Shown in pieces: positions 40,413 through 41,369 of a stretch of 41,369 bases of DNA. A program made the position numbers and the translations under genes. The DNA lies in the NCBI RefSeq assembly GCF_000430995.1, contig NZ_HF952018.1, forward strand, positions 1,533,523 through 1,574,891. The letters are read 5' to 3'. Source of the DNA: Thermobrachium celere DSM 8682 (GTDB lineage Bacteria; Bacillota; Clostridia; Clostridiales; Caloramatoraceae). Under the pieces are notes generated by a model. It made no database searches and was not told where the DNA came from. It saw only the letters and a program-made list of their open reading frames with translations. Every line of letters begins with the position of its first letter. Positions within the stretch are counted from its first letter, which is position 1.

Positions 40413-41369
40413 TTACATTACTTCACAGGACTGCTTATAGGCTTTAATTTCATTAATAAGTTCAGGAACAACTTTATATAGGTCTCCAACAATAGCAAGG
40501 TCTGCAACAGACATAATTGGAGCATCTCCATCCTTGTTTATAGCCACTATATACTCACTCTCCTGCATACCAGCAAGATGCTGAATAGCACCTGAAATAC
40601 CGCAGGCAATGTAAAGCTTTGGTCTTACTGTCTTTCCTGTTTGTCCTACTTGTCTGTCCTTTTCTATCCATCCTGAGTCAACAGCTGCTCTTGAACCTGC
40701 AACTATTCCTCCAAGTACATCTGCAAGCTCCTTAAGTAAATTAAATCCTTCCTTATTTCCAACTCCACGTCCACCTGCAACTATAATATCTGCTTCAGTT
40801 ATATCTATCTTTTCCTTCATTGACTTTACAATCTCTTCAATCTTAACCTTTATATCATCTTCCTTTATGTCAACATTAAATCTTTCAACTTCTCCCTTTC
40901 TTGCATAATCAGCACAAGGAACATTAAACACCCCTGGTCTTACAGTTGACATTTGAGGTCTATGGTTTGGACACTCAATTGTTGCCATAATATTTCCGCC
41001 AAAGGCTGGACGAGTCATAAGAAGGTTCTTTGTTTCATCATCTACATCAAGGCCTGTACAGTCTGCTGTAAGTCCTGTTTTTAGCCTTGCGGCAACTCTT
41101 GGACCAAGGTCACGTCCTATATATGTTGCACCTATAAATATGATTTCAGGTTTCTTTTCATTTGCTAGTTCACAAATTGCCTTAGTGTAGGCATCTGTTG
41201 TATAGTGTTTTAAATTGATGTTATCTATTAATATAACCCTATCTGCACCATGGTGGATTAAGGTATCTGTTAACTTGTCTACTTCATATCCTAATAAAAC
41301 TGCAACAACTTCACCATCAAGCTTATCTGCAATCTCCCTTGCCTTACCTAAAAGCTCAAGGCTAACCTT
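40413..41369 (-). CDS. etfA: Electron transfer flavoprotein alpha subunit (5' end outside window)
   Basis: The frame is open from its stop at 40413-40415 to the window edge, giving 318 residues without the true start. The first residues seen (KVSLELLGKAREIADKLDGE) are those of the EtfA N-terminal domain. The C-terminal FAD domain is complete: VAGGRGVGNKEGFNLLKELA, GGIVAGSRAAVDSGWI, RQVGQTGKTVRPKLYIACGISGAIQH and INKDGDAPIM. EtfA with EtfB carries electrons for acyl-CoA dehydrogenases; etfB and bcd would be expected just beyond the window. An internal ATG at 41018 is not the start, since family sequence continues upstream of it. Confidence 0.97.
   Translation of the reverse strand, partial: KVSLELLGKAREIADKLDGEVVAVLLGYEVDKLTDTLIHHGADRVILIDNINLKHYTTDAYTKAICELANEKKPEIIFIGATYIGRDLGPRVAARLKTGLTADCTGLDVDDETKNLLMTRPAFGGNIMATIECPNHRPQMSTVRPGVFNVPCADYARKGEVERFNVDIKEDDIKVKIEEIVKSMKEKIDITEADIIVAGGRGVGNKEGFNLLKELADVLGGIVAGSRAAVDSGWIEKDRQVGQTGKTVRPKLYIACGISGAIQHLAGMQESEYIVAINKDGDAPIMSVADLAIVGDLYKVVPELINEIKAYKQSCEVM

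Noticed and set aside
40413-41018. A complete 201-residue protein starting at ATG 41018
   Set aside because: The frame stays open to the window edge and the extra sequence is the EtfA N-terminal domain, so this is only the C-terminal part of a larger gene.

Overview
The window is low-GC, gene-dense DNA from an endospore-forming anaerobic Firmicute. The best fit is Clostridia, probably Clostridiaceae; genus is not decided. Support comes from AT-rich intergenic DNA, strong AGGAGG-type ribosome binding sites, spore photoproduct lyase, ECF transporters, abundant Fe-S and radical SAM proteins, a sigma-54 activator next to acyl-CoA genes, and ETF. Apart from a partial IS30-type element at the left edge and a small family of palindromic repeats, it looks like ordinary chromosome, with no prophage or CRISPR array.

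Layout. 1-412: end of an IS30-family element with a frameshifted transposase. 589-4215: three Fe-S enzymes (radical SAM/SPASM-like protein, DUF362-ferredoxin, spore photoproduct lyase). 4220-4515: a 69-bp palindrome, tRNA-Ser and tRNA-Glu with their promoter. 4604-7116: a frame-disrupted metallophosphoesterase, an unrecognised gene and a Cof-type HAD phosphatase. 7179-13521: a cobalamin-riboswitch operon encoding an ECF transporter plus two secreted DUF4430 proteins, one of them a sortase-anchored relative of intrinsic factor/transcobalamin. 13679-16467: a 2Fe-2S protein and two membrane transporters for metals or anions. 16477-25225: housekeeping and poorly characterised genes (RNA methyltransferase, GNAT, LysM protein, DeoD, HMA-like protein, phosphoesterase, FliK-like/FlhB-like pair, DUF2225, thioredoxin-like, DUF155). 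25249-28755: a four-domain CoA-disulfide-reductase/rhodanese/TusA/DsrE protein with a CstR/CsoR-like dyad at its promoter, a short UPF0180 protein and a HAD hydrolase. 28847-32627: DUF1904, methyltransferase, P-loop protein, universal stress protein, L,D-transpeptidase and a MetH-activation-domain-like protein, with two further copies of the palindrome arm. 32808-41369: an acyl-CoA cluster.

How genes work together. The 7-13.5 kb block reads as one B12 capture-and-import system: wall-anchored binder, second secreted DUF4430 protein, S component, fused ATPases and T component, switched off by cobalamin through a riboswitch and a terminator. The 32.8-41.4 kb block reads as uptake and CoA activation of a short hydroxy- or keto-acid. 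It has a GntP permease and a CoA-transferase, FabG-type reductase, thiolase, MaoC hydratase and EtfA. The CoA-transferase promoter has a perfectly spaced -24/-12 sigma-54 element, and the adjacent CBS-PAS-AAA-Fis activator probably acts on two dyads upstream of it. (R)-3-hydroxybutyrate or a similar acid is a plausible substrate, but this is inference.
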